Assembly: GCA_021784755.1 (NCBI GenBank)
Contig: JAJYHM010000054.1
Location: 1 to 62,320, forward strand
Origin: Pseudomonadota bacterium
GTDB lineage: Bacteria > Pseudomonadota > Gammaproteobacteria > Acidiferrobacterales > Acidiferrobacteraceae
Direction of reading: 5' to 3'
Length of the DNA: 62,320 bases
Made by a program: the position numbers and the translations under genes. The notes under the pieces are model-generated. The model was not told the DNA's origin. It saw only the letters and a program-made list of their open reading frames with translations, and searched no databases. The first letter of the stretch is position 1, and each line of letters begins with the position of its first letter. Below, in pieces: positions 42,058 to 52,057 of the stretch.

Positions 42058-42885
42058 ATGCAGGTCGGACAGATGTTGGTGTTGGCGGTCGTTCAGGGTG
42101 TTACCGAGCTTTTCCCGATCAGCAGTCTCGGCCACAGTGTTCTCATTCGTACCATTCTCGGCTGGCATATCTCCAAAGCGAGCCCCGACTTCCTGCCGTT
42201 TCTGGTGGTGTTGCACGTCGGCACCGCGAGCGCGCTCCTGCTGTATTTCTGGCGCGACTGGCGCGACATCGTGGGCGGGCTCTTGAAGGCGCGTGGGCGG
42301 CCTGTGAATGACCAGGCGCGACTCTTCTGGTTCCTGGTGGTGGCCTCCATCCCGGCGGGCCTCATAGGTCTGCTCTTCGAAAAGAAGATCAAGCTCTTGT
42401 TCGCGAACCTCTTGGTGGCCGCCATTTTCCTTATGGTAAATGGGGTCGTGCTTTTGGTCGGCGATGTGTTGAAGAAGCGCCGCCCGGAGCATACGCTCGC
42501 GCATATGACCTGGGGCAAGGCTCTCGTCATCGGCGCAGCGCAGGCTTTAGCCTTGATTCCTGGTATGTCGCGCTCGGGGGTTACGGTGGTGGCGGGACTG
42601 GGTCAAGGCTTCGATTACGCCGTGGCCGCGCGCTTTTCCTTTCTCATGGCGACACCGATCATAGGCGCGGCCGCGGTTCTGGAGGTCCCCAAGCTCTTTC
42701 GAATCACAGGCCACATCCATGTCGGCGCGATCTTTCTGTCGGGCGTGGTCGCGGGCCTCTTCGCCTACCTCAGCACCTGGGTATTGATGCGGTATTTCCA
42801 CAAGCAGGAGGTGCAGGCCTTGCGGCCGTTCGGCTTTTACTGCCTGGTGGTCGGGGCCGGGGCGCTCGCCTGGCACTTTGCCTGA
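42058..42885 (+). CDS. uppP: Undecaprenyl-diphosphatase UppP (BacA)
   Basis: Recycles undecaprenyl diphosphate to the monophosphate carrier for peptidoglycan and other envelope polymers; overexpression gives bacitracin resistance. The 275-residue membrane protein shows the N-terminal motif VVQGVTELFPISSLGHSVL (variant of the GxTEFLPISSSGH block) and the second motif QALALIPGMSRSGVTVVAGL. About eight hydrophobic helices. ATG 42058 follows GAGAGGGCAGGGA; the frame is open to 41875 but the promoter at 42001-42029 argues for the later start. A single-gene unit, convergent with nadB. Confidence 0.93.
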   Translation: MQVGQMLVLAVVQGVTELFPISSLGHSVLIRTILGWHISKASPDFLPFLVVLHVGTASALLLYFWRDWRDIVGGLLKARGRPVNDQARLFWFLVVASIPAGLIGLLFEKKIKLLFANLLVAAIFLMVNGVVLLVGDVLKKRRPEHTLAHMTWGKALVIGAAQALALIPGMSRSGVTVVAGLGQGFDYAVAARFSFLMATPIIGAAAVLEVPKLFRITGHIHVGAIFLSGVVAGLFAYLSTWVLMRYFHKQEVQALRPFGFYCLVVGAGALAWHFA

Positions 42886-42902
42886 GGGCGCTTAAACGTC
42901 GT

Positions 42903-44555
42903 TCACGACCAGTGCTCCCCGGGCGTCTGGGTGGCTTGCGCGTATTGGGGTGGGGTGAGGATGGTGTCGCGCGCCGGGTGCGAGGTGTCGGTTTCCGGAT
43001 AATCGCGTGAGTAATGCAGGCCGCGGCTTTCGGTTCGCGACTGCGCCGACCGTATGATAAGTTCGGCGACCTGAACTAGATTGCGCAGCTCGATCAAGTC
43101 GTTGGAGACCTTGAAATTCGCATAGTATTCGCGGATCTCGTGATTAAGCAGGTTCACGCGGTGGAGGGCGCGCTCGAGACGTTTGTTGGTGCGCACGATA
43201 CCCACGTAATCCCACATGAAGCGGCGCAATTCTTCCCAGTTGTGTGACACCACGACCGCCTCATCGGCGTCCGCGACCCGGCTCTCATCCCACGGCGGGA
43301 GCGTCACTGCGGCCGGGCTCGCAGCGAGCCTCGCCCCCGCGTCCTCGGCCGCGGCGCGGCCCAAGACCAGGCATTCGAGCAGGGAGTTGCTCGCCAGGCG
43401 GTTCGCGCCATGGAGACCCGTATAGGCGCACTCGCCTACAGCGTAAAGCGATCCGAGATCCGTGCGGCCGCGCAGATCGGTCAGGACACCGCCGCAGGTG
43501 TAATGGGCGGCGGGTACCACCGGGATCGGGCCGTGGGCCATGTCATAGCCAAAGCTCAGGCAGCGCTCGTAGATATTTGGGAAGTGTTCAACGATGAAGT
43601 CGCGACCCTTGTGGCTGATATCGAGGCCGACGGCGTCGAGGCCGAGGCGTTTCATTTCGCTGTCTATGGCGCGCGCCACGATGTCGCGCGATGCGAGTTC
43701 GGCGCGGGGATCGTAGTCGGGCATGAAGCGCGTGCCGTCCGGCAACAGCAACAGCCCCCCTTCGCCGCGCACAGCCTCGGAGATCAGGAAGGATTTAGCC
43801 TGAGGGTGGTAGAGGCAGGTGGGGTGAAATTGCACGAACTCGAGGTTCGCGACGCGGCAGCCGGCGCGCCAGGCCATACTGATGCCATCGCCCGTGGAAG
43901 TGTCGGGGTTGCTGCTGTAGAGGTAGGCTTTGGAGGCGCCGCCTGTGGCGAGCGCGGTCAATCGGGCGGCGTAGGCGATCACGGTGCCAGTCTTTTTGCT
44001 CAAGGCGTAGAGACCAAGGCAGCGATTGGGCCCGTCGAGGCCGAGTTTGGCGCTCGTCACGAGGTCGATGACAATATGGTCGGTGAAGATGTGTATGCGC
44101 GGATGGTCGCAGGCCTTGGTCGCGAGCGTGGTCTCCACCACGCGTCCGGTGGCATCGGCGGCGTGTATGACGCGTCTTTGGCTATGGCCGCCCTCGCGCG
44201 TCAGGTGGTAGCGTCCCTCGTGGGCGGTGAACGGCGTGCCCTCGGCGATCAGCCAGCGGATGGCCTCGGGTGCACGTTCTACCACGAAACGCACGGCGTC
44301 CTCGCGGCAGAGGCCGGCGCCCGCGACCTGAGTATCGTGGATATGGGATTCGAAGGAGTCGTCCGGACTCAGCACGGCGGCGATCCCGCCCTGTGCATAG
44401 AAGCTCGAGCCGTCGACTAGGTCGGCTTTCGCGAAGAGCGCAACCTCGCCGTAGTTGGCCAGGCGGAGGGCGAGCGTAAGCCCGGCGAGCCCGGAGCCGA
44501 TGACGGCGAAATCGTAGTCCCGGGAGTGGCGACCTGAGTGTTTCTTCATCGTCAT
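42903..44555 (-). CDS. nadB: L-aspartate oxidase
   Basis: FAD enzyme that oxidises L-aspartate to iminoaspartate, first step of de novo NAD synthesis. The 550-residue product has the N-terminal FAD motif [28 protein letters not shown], a substrate region with [12 protein letters not shown], a Thr/Arg block in [43 protein letters not shown], and the C-terminal helix. The catalytic features are kept. ATG 44555 is used; ATG 44549 two codons later is equally plausible. A sigma-70 promoter precedes it. NadA and NadC are not in this window. Confidence 0.95.
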   Translation of the reverse strand: MTMKKHSGRHSRDYDFAVIGSGLAGLTLALRLANYGEVALFAKADLVDGSSFYAQGGIAAVLSPDDSFESHIHDTQVAGAGLCREDAVRFVVERAPEAIRWLIAEGTPFTAHEGRYHLTREGGHSQRRVIHAADATGRVVETTLATKACDHPRIHIFTDHIVIDLVTSAKLGLDGPNRCLGLYALSKKTGTVIAYAARLTALATGGASKAYLYSSNPDTSTGDGISMAWRAGCRVANLEFVQFHPTCLYHPQAKSFLISEAVRGEGGLLLLPDGTRFMPDYDPRAELASRDIVARAIDSEMKRLGLDAVGLDISHKGRDFIVEHFPNIYERCLSFGYDMAHGPIPVVPAAHYTCGGVLTDLRGRTDLGSLYAVGECAYTGLHGANRLASNSLLECLVLGRAAAEDAGARLAASPAAVTLPPWDESRVADADEAVVVSHNWEELRRFMWDYVGIVRTNKRLERALHRVNLLNHEIREYYANFKVSNDLIELRNLVQVAELIIRSAQSRTESRGLHYSRDYPETDTSHPARDTILTPPQYAQATQTPGEHWS

Positions 44556-44580
44556 GGGACGCGCTCGCGTTTTTTGCGCT

Positions 44581-44609
44581 ATCATAGTGGCTTTGTCCCT
44601 TATTGCAAA
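44581..44609 (-). promoter_or_regulatory. Promoter of nadB
   Basis: On the minus strand: TTTGCA (44609-44604), 17-bp spacer, TATGAT (44586-44581), 25 bp before the nadB start. It lies in the divergent gap with rpoE. Confidence 0.65.
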
Positions 44610-44731
44610 ACCAAACACTCAAGCGACTCGACCCTCCTCATTATGCTGATCGTCACGGATGTCGCAAAATCTTCGTCGGGAGGCGAACCTTTTCCCATGG
44701 CCGTGGTCACTTGCAAGTGGTAGGAAGCCCT

Positions 44732-45319
44732 TTGAACGAGGGTCCGGATCAGAGCCTCGATCAGGATCTGGTGGCGCGCGTCAAGAAAGGCGAAAAGGGC
44801 GCGTTCGATCTGCTGGTGCGTAAATATCAGCACAAGATCGCGAAACTCGTGGCCCGCTATGTGTACGATAGGACCGAGGTCGAAGATGTCACGCAGGAGG
44901 TCTTCATCAAGGCCTACCGGGCGCTGAGTGGCTTTCGCGGGGACAGCGCGTTCTACACTTGGCTCTATAGGATCGCGATCAATACGGCCAAGAACCACCT
45001 CGTGTTCCAGGGGCGGCGGCCGCCATCTTCGGATCTTGAGGCCGAAGAGGTGGAGCTGAGCGAAGAAGGGTCGAGTCTGCGCGAGATTGCGACCCCTGAA
45101 CATAGTTTGTTGACAGACGAGATCGCGCGTACAGTGACGCGGGTGCTTGAGGATTTGCCGGAGGATTTACGGACGGCCATCACCTTGCGCGAGATAGAGG
45201 GTTTAAGTTACGAGGACATTGCCGCTATTATGGAGTGCCCCATCGGGACCGTACGGTCGCGGATCTTCCGGGCACGTGAGGCGATAGATAAGGAATTGAA
45301 GCCGTTACTCGAACTCTGA
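44732..45319 (+). CDS. rpoE: Extracytoplasmic-stress sigma factor RpoE
   Basis: Sigma-E directs transcription of envelope-stress genes. The 195-residue product aligns by eye along its whole length with E. coli RpoE: region 2 (FDLLVRKYQHKIAKLVARY, EVFIKAYRALSGFRGDSAFYTWLYRIAINTAKNHL, GRRPPSS) and region 4 (LPEDLRTAITLREIEGLSYEDIAAIMECPIGTVRSRIFRAREAI). TTG 44732 gives MNEGPDQSLDQDLVARV, matching the usual N-terminus, with TAGGAAG at 44721-44727; the in-frame ATG at 44603 would add 43 unrelated residues. Starts the operon rpoE-rseA-rseB-mucD. Confidence 0.95.
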   Translation: MNEGPDQSLDQDLVARVKKGEKGAFDLLVRKYQHKIAKLVARYVYDRTEVEDVTQEVFIKAYRALSGFRGDSAFYTWLYRIAINTAKNHLVFQGRRPPSSDLEAEEVELSEEGSSLREIATPEHSLLTDEIARTVTRVLEDLPEDLRTAITLREIEGLSYEDIAAIMECPIGTVRSRIFRAREAIDKELKPLLEL

Positions 45320-45344
45320 TGGCCTTCGTGGGCGGAGAGTGTGT

Positions 45345-45917
45345 ATGAATGAAAACCTGTCGGCGTTGATGGATGCGGAACTTAAGGCCAGAGAGCGCGA
45401 GAAGGTGCTTGATGCGGTGGTGGGGGATCGCGAACTGCGGGCGACCTGGGGCCGCTACCACATAAGCCGGGCGGTGCTGCGCCGGGAGTGGGACGGGGAT
45501 CTTCGGATGGATCTGTCGACGCGCATCCTCGACGCGCTGACGGAGGATCCAATGACTCCGGTGATGCCCGCGTTCTGGGGCCCCCTGGGACGCCAGAGGG
45601 GACGGCAGGCGGCGCGCTTCGCGTTGGCAGCCTCGGTGACGGCGGCAGCGGCCCTCTTCGCATTGCGCGTGGCGGTGGTGGAAACGCCGACCGTCACCCA
45701 GACGCAGGCCTCGTTCAAGACTGCGCTCGCAGCCCCCATGTCCAGGGCCCCACGTTATGTGGAGAGGGCGCATTGGCAGGGCCCCCGCTGGCGCAAGCGG
45801 CTGAACGCCTTCCTGCTCGAACATTCGGCGGTGGCGCCGCTTGCCGGAATGAACGGACTATCCTATGTCCGCTTGGCGGCCTATAACGATCCGCCGGCGC
45901 GAGGAGCGCGGAAATAA
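45345..45917 (+). CDS. rseA: Anti-sigma-E factor RseA
   Basis: Inner-membrane protein that holds RpoE inactive until cleaved. The 190-residue product starts with MNENLSALMDAELKA, the conserved RseA N-terminus that wraps the sigma factor, and the cytoplasmic helix WGRYHISRAVLRREWDG. One transmembrane helix at about 88-108 (ARFALAASVTAAAALFALRV), then a periplasmic domain that RseB would bind. ATG 45345 is used with GGCGGAG upstream; GTG 45339 is an alternative. It follows rpoE by 25 bp. Confidence 0.92.
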   Translation: MNENLSALMDAELKAREREKVLDAVVGDRELRATWGRYHISRAVLRREWDGDLRMDLSTRILDALTEDPMTPVMPAFWGPLGRQRGRQAARFALAASVTAAAALFALRVAVVETPTVTQTQASFKTALAAPMSRAPRYVERAHWQGPRWRKRLNAFLLEHSAVAPLAGMNGLSYVRLAAYNDPPARGARK

Positions 45918-45920
45918 GCC

Positions 45921-46889
45921 ATGCGAGGTTTACGGCCGCTGTTTACGGCGAGCCTCGTTGTCGTTAGTGGCGTCGCATGGGCAGGTGGAGCACGGGCTTG
46001 GCTCGACCGTATGCAGGATGCTGCGCATACCCTCGATTACACCGGTACCTTCGTTTATCGTCATGGCGGCATCATGTCGGCCATGCGCATCGTCCATCGC
46101 GTTGCCCACGGTCGTGTCACGGAGCGTCTGACCACCCTCGACGGGCGTCGTCAAATCATCATTCGCCGTCACGGACGCATCGCCTGTTACCTACCCGGCG
46201 ACCACATGGAGTTCGTCGAGCGGCGCGCCCTGGTTCTGAAGACTTTCCCAGCGTTTGTCCCGACGCACTTGAAGCCCTTGCGCCGATTCTACGCCATCCA
46301 TCTGGGCGGGCTTGCGCGTGTTGCGGGGTCGATGGCGCGTCTGGTCGTGATCACCCCGCGCGACGACTACCGCTACGGGTATCGCTTGTGGGCCGACCGC
46401 CGCAATGGCTTGTTGTTGAAGGCCGCAGTCATCAACGATGACGGGCGCGCGATCGAGCAGTTCCTGTTTACCCGTTTGCGGCTGCATCGGACCATTCCTG
46501 CCTCGGCCGTTGGGCCTATTGGCGTAGGGCAGGTGCGCGCCTATAAAGAAGAGCGAGGAGAGCTGTTTCCCGATCCCAAATCGCGTTGGACGGTGGGGAA
46601 GCGCCCCCCCGGATTTCGGCTTGCCATGCGCCTGATGCGACGTGTCAGTGGTCAAAAGGGGGTCGTGCAGCACCTCGTCTACTCGGACGGGCTGGCGGGC
46701 GTATCGGTGTTCATCGGCCGGCGCCCGCGCGCGGCGCTGGTCCATGCCCAGCTCATCCGTTTGGGGGCTTTGCATGTATTTCGCACAGTGGTGGATCATA
46801 GGATGGTGACGGCGCTCGGTGATGTGCCGATGTTGACCGTCGAGGCGATGGCGCTGTCGGTGCGGCGCGTGGCGTCGGCGACGCCCTGA
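45921..46889 (+). CDS. rseB: Sigma-E regulatory protein RseB (MucB)
   Basis: Periplasmic protein binding RseA and shielding it from DegS; it senses mislocalised lipopolysaccharide or proteins. The 322-residue product has a signal peptide (about 1-26, ending GGARA), then the MucB/RseB N-terminal domain (WLDRMQDAAHTLDYTGTFVYRHGG, a highly conserved opening; FKPLRR-like LKPLRRFYAIHLGG) and a C-terminal domain with QHLVYSDGLAGVSVFI and a conserved VTALGDVPMLTVEAMA. Three bp after rseA. Complete. Confidence 0.93.
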   Translation: MRGLRPLFTASLVVVSGVAWAGGARAWLDRMQDAAHTLDYTGTFVYRHGGIMSAMRIVHRVAHGRVTERLTTLDGRRQIIIRRHGRIACYLPGDHMEFVERRALVLKTFPAFVPTHLKPLRRFYAIHLGGLARVAGSMARLVVITPRDDYRYGYRLWADRRNGLLLKAAVINDDGRAIEQFLFTRLRLHRTIPASAVGPIGVGQVRAYKEERGELFPDPKSRWTVGKRPPGFRLAMRLMRRVSGQKGVVQHLVYSDGLAGVSVFIGRRPRAALVHAQLIRLGALHVFRTVVDHRMVTALGDVPMLTVEAMALSVRRVASATP

Positions 46890-46914
46890 AGGGACAAAGA
46901 ATGGAAGGGAAGGG

Positions 46915-48333
46915 ATGGCGATGATCGCGCGCAGGGTGCTGCTGTCGGTTTGGCTCATGGTGATGGCGGCCTTCGGGGCCGCGCGCGCCGATAATGGAAG
47001 CGCTTTACCGAATTTCGCACGGATCGTGAGCGCTAACCATGCCGCCGTGGTCAACATCAGCAGCACGGAAGTGGTGAAGGGGGCGGCCACTGCGCCGGGC
47101 TTCGGGTTCGGCGCCCCCGGGCGGCCCGACAATCCCTTGAACAGGTTCTTCCATAACTTGCCGCCGCAGAGCCAGACGATGCCGCGGCATTTCGTGACCA
47201 AGTCCTTGGGATCGGGTTTTATCATTGCCTCGGACGGCTATATCCTCACCTGTGCCCATGTGATCAACCATGCCAAGCAAGTGATCGTCAAGCTGGCGAA
47301 CGACCACGATTACGTAGCGCGCGTGGTGGGCCTCGATACCAAGAGCGACGTAGCCCTCCTGAAGATCCAGGCCGCGCACCTCCCGATCGTCAAGATCGGA
47401 CGCGCCTCGCGCCTCGCGGTGGGCGATTGGGTGCTGGCCATAGGGGCGCCGTTTGGTTTCGAGAATTCGGCCACCGCAGGCATCGTATCGGCGGTCGGGC
47501 GCAACCTGCCGGGCTCCGATTATGTGCCCTTCATCCAGACCGATGTGCCGATTAACCCAGGCAACTCCGGCGGGCCCCTTTTCAACACCCAAGGTCAGGT
47601 CGTAGGTATCAATTCGCAGATCTACAGTCGCACTGGCGGCTTCATGGGCCTGTCGTTCGCGATCCCCATCAATCTCGCCATGCACATCAGTCACGAGTTG
47701 CAGGCGCGAGGGCGCGTGCAGTGGGGATGGCTTGGGGTCACGATCCAGGATGTGACGCGCAAGCTTGCGGCGTCTTTCGGTCTGCGCAAGCCCTACGGGG
47801 CGCTCGTATCGGAGGTCCTGCCCAATGGTCCGGCGGCCCACTCGCCCCTGAAGCCGGGCGATGTCATCGTGCGGTTCGATGGCCATCCGATCACGCGGTC
47901 CTCGGATCTCCCGCCGCTTGTGGGGCTCTCCCCCGTAGGGGTGCCGGCGCGCCTGAGGATCGTGCGCGACGGTCATCCCGAGATGCTTTCGGTGGTCGTC
48001 GGGGCCTTGCCCGAGACCATGCCGGCCAGCTATGTGCGCACACCGCATAAGCCCCGTAACGGGGCTTCGCTTGGGCTTGCGCTGCGCGATCTCACAGCCC
48101 ACCAGAAGCGCGAACTCGGGGTCACGAAAGGGGTGTTCGTCGAGGGGGTGAGTCGTGGACCCGGCGAAAAGGCCGGTATCGCGCCGGGCGATGTCATCCT
48201 GAGCCTTGCTGGGCGATCGGTGGGGACGGTGTCCGCGTTCATGTCGGTGCTGCGTGGCATCCCTGCACACCGCCCCGTGCCCTTGCTGATCCACAGGGAC
48301 GGGAGTTCGCTATTCTTGGCCTTGACCAAATAA
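46915..48333 (+). CDS. mucD: DegP/MucD-type periplasmic serine protease
   Basis: HtrA-family quality-control protease and chaperone of the periplasm. The 472-residue product has a signal peptide (about 1-24), a trypsin-like domain with His in TCAHVINHAK, Asp in TKSDVALLK and Ser in NPGNSGGPLF, and two PDZ domains (about 260-350 and 370-470). An insertion of Gly/Ala/Pro residues near residues 60-75 lies in the protease N-terminal loop. Position after rseB matches the mucD place in Pseudomonas algU-mucABCD. GAAGGGAAGGG before the ATG. Twenty-five bp after rseB. Confidence 0.94.
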   Translation: MAMIARRVLLSVWLMVMAAFGAARADNGSALPNFARIVSANHAAVVNISSTEVVKGAATAPGFGFGAPGRPDNPLNRFFHNLPPQSQTMPRHFVTKSLGSGFIIASDGYILTCAHVINHAKQVIVKLANDHDYVARVVGLDTKSDVALLKIQAAHLPIVKIGRASRLAVGDWVLAIGAPFGFENSATAGIVSAVGRNLPGSDYVPFIQTDVPINPGNSGGPLFNTQGQVVGINSQIYSRTGGFMGLSFAIPINLAMHISHELQARGRVQWGWLGVTIQDVTRKLAASFGLRKPYGALVSEVLPNGPAAHSPLKPGDVIVRFDGHPITRSSDLPPLVGLSPVGVPARLRIVRDGHPEMLSVVVGALPETMPASYVRTPHKPRNGASLGLALRDLTAHQKRELGVTKGVFVEGVSRGPGEKAGIAPGDVILSLAGRSVGTVSAFMSVLRGIPAHRPVPLLIHRDGSSLFLALTK

Positions 48334-48334
48334 G

Positions 48335-48363
48335 TTGGTGAGGCCCGCGAAACCCGGTATGAT
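48335..48363 (+). promoter_or_regulatory. Promoter of the lepA operon
   Basis: TTGGTG (48335-48340), 17-bp spacer, TATGAT (48358-48363), 57 bp before the lepA start. Good match to sigma-70. Confidence 0.6.
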
Positions 48364-48420
48364 GCGCCCACATGTCTGTGACCGGTTTTCGCGGTAATCG
48401 TCCGCGCCCCAAGGCCAAGC

Positions 48421-50214
48421 TTGCAAGATCGCATCCGCAATTTCTCGATCATCGCCCATATCGACCATGGCAAGTCGACGCTCGCCGATCGTTTCATCGA
48501 GTTCTGCGGGGGCTTGAGCGCGCGTGAGATGGAAAGCCAGGTGCTCGACTCCATGGATCTCGAGCGCGAGCGCGGGATCACCATCAAGGCCCAGAGCGTC
48601 ACCTTGCGCTACCAGGCGCTCGATGGACTCGAATATAAGCTGAACCTGATTGATACACCGGGGCATGTCGATTTCTCCTACGAGGTGTCGCGTTCGCTCA
48701 CCGCCTGCGAGGGCGCGCTCCTGGTGGTCGACGCGGCGCAAGGCGTGCAGGCGCAAAGCGTGGCGAATTGTTATACGGCCGCCGAACTCAATCTCGAGAT
48801 CGTCCCGGTTCTAAACAAGATCGATCTCCCGGCCGCTGATCCCGAGCGTGTCGCGCGCGAGATCGAGGATATCATCGGTGTGCCGGCCTCCGGTGCCATC
48901 CGCGTAAGCGCCAAGACCGGCGAGGGGATACGCGACATCCTGGAGGCGCTGGTGGCGCTCGTGCCCGCGCCTCGCGGTGACGAGTCCGGGCCCTTGAAGG
49001 CGCTCATCGTCGATTCCTGGTTCGACACCTATCTCGGTACGGTCGCGCTCGTACGCGTGGTCGACGGAGTGCTGGCGCGGGGCGCACGGGTGCGCATGAT
49101 GGCCACCGGGCGTGACTACGAGGTCGAGCAGGTGGGCGTTTTTACCCCGAAGCGCTTGCCGGTCGACGCTCTGTGCGCGGGTGAGGTCGGCTACCTCGTG
49201 GCGGGCGTCAAGGACGTGAAGGGCGCGCGGGTGGGGGACACCGTCACCGACGCGCGGCGCCCGGCCACCACGCCCTTGCCCGGCTTCAAAGAAATCAAGC
49301 CGCGAGTCTTCGCGGGGCTCTATCCGATCGAGGCGTCGGACTATGATCATTTCCGCGAGGCCCTCGACAAGCTGAAGCTGAACGATGCCTCCATGCATTT
49401 TGAGCCGGAGACCTCGGAGGCGCTCGGATTCGGGTTTCGCTGCGGGTTTCTTGGTCTGCTCCATATGGAGATCATCCAGGAGCGTCTCGAGCGCGAGTAC
49501 GATCTGAATCTCATTACCACGGCACCCACGGTGGTCTATGAAGTCGAGACCGCGAAGGGGGAATGCCTGCGCGTCGACAACCCCGCGCGGCTTCCCGAGG
49601 CGGGCACGGTGCGCGAGATCCGCGAGCCCATCATCTCGTGCAATATCTTGGTCCCTCAGGAATATCTGGGCCCCGTGATCCAGCTCTGTGTGGAGAAACG
49701 TGGGGTACAGCGCGATCTGCGCTTTCTCGGACGCCAGGCGATGCTCTCTTACGAGATGCCGCTAAACGAGGTGGTTGTCGACTTTTTCGACCGCTTGAAG
49801 TCCTTGAGTCGCGGTTACGCCTCGTTCGAGTATGATTTCCGCGAGTTTCGGGCGGCCGACCTCGTGCGCGTCGATGTGCTTATAAATGGCGACCGCGTGG
49901 ATGCTTTGTCGATCATTGCGCACCGCGCCCAGAGCCAGTACCGGGGGCGCGAACTCATACACCGCCTGCGTGAGCTGATACCGCGCCAGATGTTTGATGT
50001 GGCCATCCAGGCGGCTATAGGGGCGCACGTCATCGCTCGCGAGACCGTCAAGGCCTTACGCAAGAATGTCACGGCCAAATGTTACGGCGGGGATGTGAGC
50101 CGTAAGCGCAAGCTTCTCGAACGTCAAAAAGAAGGAAAGAAGCGTATGAAGCAACTCGGATCTGTGGAAATCCCGCAAGAGGCATTCCTGGCCGTTCTGC
50201 GGGTCGATAAATAA
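48421..50214 (+). CDS. lepA: Elongation factor 4 (LepA)
   Basis: Ribosome-associated GTPase acting in translation initiation or back-translocation. The 597-residue product has G1 [10 protein letters not shown]2 ERGITIK, G3 DTPGHVDF, G4 NKID and G5 SAKTG, followed by EF-G-like domains and the LepA-specific C-terminal domain ([29 protein letters not shown] and [25 protein letters not shown]). TTG 48421 is used, giving the usual N-terminus ([12 protein letters not shown]), with AAGG upstream; no ATG is available in that frame nearby. First gene of the lepA-lepB-rnc-era operon. Confidence 0.96.
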   Translation: MQDRIRNFSIIAHIDHGKSTLADRFIEFCGGLSAREMESQVLDSMDLERERGITIKAQSVTLRYQALDGLEYKLNLIDTPGHVDFSYEVSRSLTACEGALLVVDAAQGVQAQSVANCYTAAELNLEIVPVLNKIDLPAADPERVAREIEDIIGVPASGAIRVSAKTGEGIRDILEALVALVPAPRGDESGPLKALIVDSWFDTYLGTVALVRVVDGVLARGARVRMMATGRDYEVEQVGVFTPKRLPVDALCAGEVGYLVAGVKDVKGARVGDTVTDARRPATTPLPGFKEIKPRVFAGLYPIEASDYDHFREALDKLKLNDASMHFEPETSEALGFGFRCGFLGLLHMEIIQERLEREYDLNLITTAPTVVYEVETAKGECLRVDNPARLPEAGTVREIREPIISCNILVPQEYLGPVIQLCVEKRGVQRDLRFLGRQAMLSYEMPLNEVVVDFFDRLKSLSRGYASFEYDFREFRAADLVRVDVLINGDRVDALSIIAHRAQSQYRGRELIHRLRELIPRQMFDVAIQAAIGAHVIARETVKALRKNVTAKCYGGDVSRKRKLLERQKEGKKRMKQLGSVEIPQEAFLAVLRVDK

Positions 50215-50215
50215 T

Positions 50216-50983
50216 ATGTCGCTCGACGATTTCTCCGCGTGGCTTGTCGGGCTGCTCTTTTTGAGCGGTATCTTGTGGGGGATGGACGCGCTTATGCGCA
50301 AGGACAAGTCGGTGCGACCGCCACTCTATGCGGAATACGCCCGGTCCTTTTTCCCCGTCATCCTAGTCGTCTTGTTGATTCGTTCGTTCTTGGTCGAGCC
50401 GTTCCGGATCCCCTCGGGGTCTATGATCCCGACCTTGCACGTAGGGGATTTCATTCTCGTGGACAAGTTCGCCTACGGCCTGCGGCTTCCGGTGCTGCAC
50501 ACCAAGATTCTACCGGTCGGCGAGCCTAAACGGGGGCAGGTGGTGGTGTTCCGCTACCCGAAGAACCCATCGGTCGACTATATCAAGCGTATCGTGGGCC
50601 TTCCGGGCGACCATATCAGCTATATCAATAAGCAGCTTTACATTAACGGCAAGCTCATACCGCATTACCATAAACGCCCTTACCTCTACGCCGAGCAGAG
50701 CGGGCAGTTCCTGGAGGCTTACCGGTATACGGAAAAGCTGGGGCAGATCACGCACCACATCATCCTCATACCGGGGATCACCCAAAAGCCGATGCATTTC
50801 GTGGTGCCCCCGCATGAATATTTCGTGTTAGGGGATAATCGCGACCTGAGCGATGATAGTCGCTACTGGGGCTACGTCCCGCAGAGGAATCTGGTGGGTC
50901 GCGCGTTTTTCATTTGGTTTAGCTGGAATACTGCCCATGGCGGGGGCGTGGATTTTAAGCGTATCGGGCGTAGTATTCCCTGA
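50216..50983 (+). CDS. lepB: Signal peptidase I
   Basis: Inner-membrane Ser-Lys protease removing Sec signal peptides. The 255-residue product has two N-terminal helices (about 8-25 and 40-60), catalytic Ser in the box FRIPSGSMIPTL and catalytic Lys in VDYIKRIVGLPGD, then box E GDNRDLSDDSRYWG. It starts one base after the lepA stop, within the same operon. Confidence 0.96.
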   Translation: MSLDDFSAWLVGLLFLSGILWGMDALMRKDKSVRPPLYAEYARSFFPVILVVLLIRSFLVEPFRIPSGSMIPTLHVGDFILVDKFAYGLRLPVLHTKILPVGEPKRGQVVVFRYPKNPSVDYIKRIVGLPGDHISYINKQLYINGKLIPHYHKRPYLYAEQSGQFLEAYRYTEKLGQITHHIILIPGITQKPMHFVVPPHEYFVLGDNRDLSDDSRYWGYVPQRNLVGRAFFIWFSWNTAHGGGVDFKRIGRSIP

Positions 50984-51008
50984 ACAAGAGGAGATGGCGG
51001 GAGGACTT

Positions 51009-51386
51009 ATGGCGTGGCGAAGGGAGCGCGGTGCGTCATTATGGAGCGCGTTGGTATGCGTCATCGTGGTCGGGTTCTGGGTCTTTTTGGCATTCAAGAT
51101 CTGGCCGCCCTACATGAACAACTGGCAGATCGAAAAGGCGCTTGCGAGCGTCGCCAAGCGGCCGGGGGCCGAGAGCATGGGGCGCAGCGAATTGCGCCAA
51201 GCCGTGCGCCGGATGTTTTCGGTGGGTTATATAAGCCATGTCGCGGTGGGTAAGGACCTGCATTTCGAGCGCACGGCGCAGGGCGCACGCGTGATGGTGT
51301 TTCGCTACGATGTGCAGATACCGATCATGTATAACATAACGGCGGACGTCCACTTCGTCGATCGGCGCGCGGTGACGGGATCTTGA
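51009..51386 (+). CDS. DUF4845 membrane protein
   Basis: A 125-residue protein with one N-terminal transmembrane helix (about 10-33, GASLWSALVCVIVVGFWVFLAFKIWPPY) and a small periplasmic domain with YISHVAVGKDLHFERT and ITADVHFVDRRAV. The family sits between lepB and rnc in many gamma- and betaproteobacteria; its role is unknown. ATG 51009 with GGGAGG at 51000-51004 is preferred over ATG 50994, where no spacer is left between GAGGAG and the start. The stop overlaps rnc. Confidence 0.85.
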   Translation: MAWRRERGASLWSALVCVIVVGFWVFLAFKIWPPYMNNWQIEKALASVAKRPGAESMGRSELRQAVRRMFSVGYISHVAVGKDLHFERTAQGARVMVFRYDVQIPIMYNITADVHFVDRRAVTGS

Positions 51387-52057
51387 GCGACGAGTCCGGA
51401 CTCCTGCGCCGCTGGGATTACACGTTTCGCGACCCCGGGCTTCTTACGCAGGCACTCACGCACAGGAGCCATGGCGCAAGAAACAACGAACGTCTGGAGT
51501 TCCTGGGAGATGCGGTGGTGAATCTGGTGATGGCCGACGCCTTGTATGCGGGTTTCCCTGACCTGTCCGAGGGGGAATTGACGCGCCTGAGGGTGCGGCT
51601 TGTGCGGGCCGAGACCCTGGCGGCGGTTGCCCGCGAAATGGGGCTCGGCCGCCTCTTGCGCCTCGGGGGCGGGGAGCTAAAAAGCGGCGGCTTCGACCGC
51701 GATTCCATCCTGGCCGACGCCTTCGAGGCGGTCATCGGCGCCTTGTATCAGGATGGGGGGTATGAGCGCACCCGCGCCGTGCTTCTCGATCTCTTTGCCG
51801 CGCGCCTGTCGGGGATCGAGGCTCATGCCCAAGTGAAGGACGCGAAGACAGCCTTGCAGGAGTTTCTGCAGGCCCGCGGTCTTGACCGCCCGCGTTACGA
51901 ACTCGTGGGTATCATGGGGCAGGATCATGATCAGCGCTTCCAGGTGGCGTGTCTCGTAACGGGCTTGCCGCAGCCGACGCAAGGCGAGGGCGGCACCCGG
52001 CGGCACGCTGAGCAGGAGGCCGCACGGCGTGCCTTGAAGCGCCTCGGAGGCCTATGA
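51383..52057 (+). CDS. rnc: Ribonuclease III
   Basis: Cleaves double-stranded RNA in rRNA processing and mRNA decay. The 224-residue product has the signature NERLEFLGDAVVNLVMADALY (about 34-54, with catalytic Glu and Asp) and the second acidic site in DAFEAVIGALYQDGG, then a C-terminal double-stranded RNA-binding domain (about 152-222, DAKTALQEFLQARG, AEQEAARRAL). TTG 51383 overlaps the upstream stop by 4 bp. It overlaps era by 4 bp. Confidence 0.96.
   Translation: MSDESGLLRRWDYTFRDPGLLTQALTHRSHGARNNERLEFLGDAVVNLVMADALYAGFPDLSEGELTRLRVRLVRAETLAAVAREMGLGRLLRLGGGELKSGGFDRDSILADAFEAVIGALYQDGGYERTRAVLLDLFAARLSGIEAHAQVKDAKTALQEFLQARGLDRPRYELVGIMGQDHDQRFQVACLVTGLPQPTQGEGGTRRHAEQEAARRALKRLGGL

Noticed and set aside
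44603-44731. Longer RpoE start at ATG 44603
   Set aside because: The extra residues do not match the sigma-E N-terminus, whereas TTG 44732 gives the usual start and has a ribosome site.
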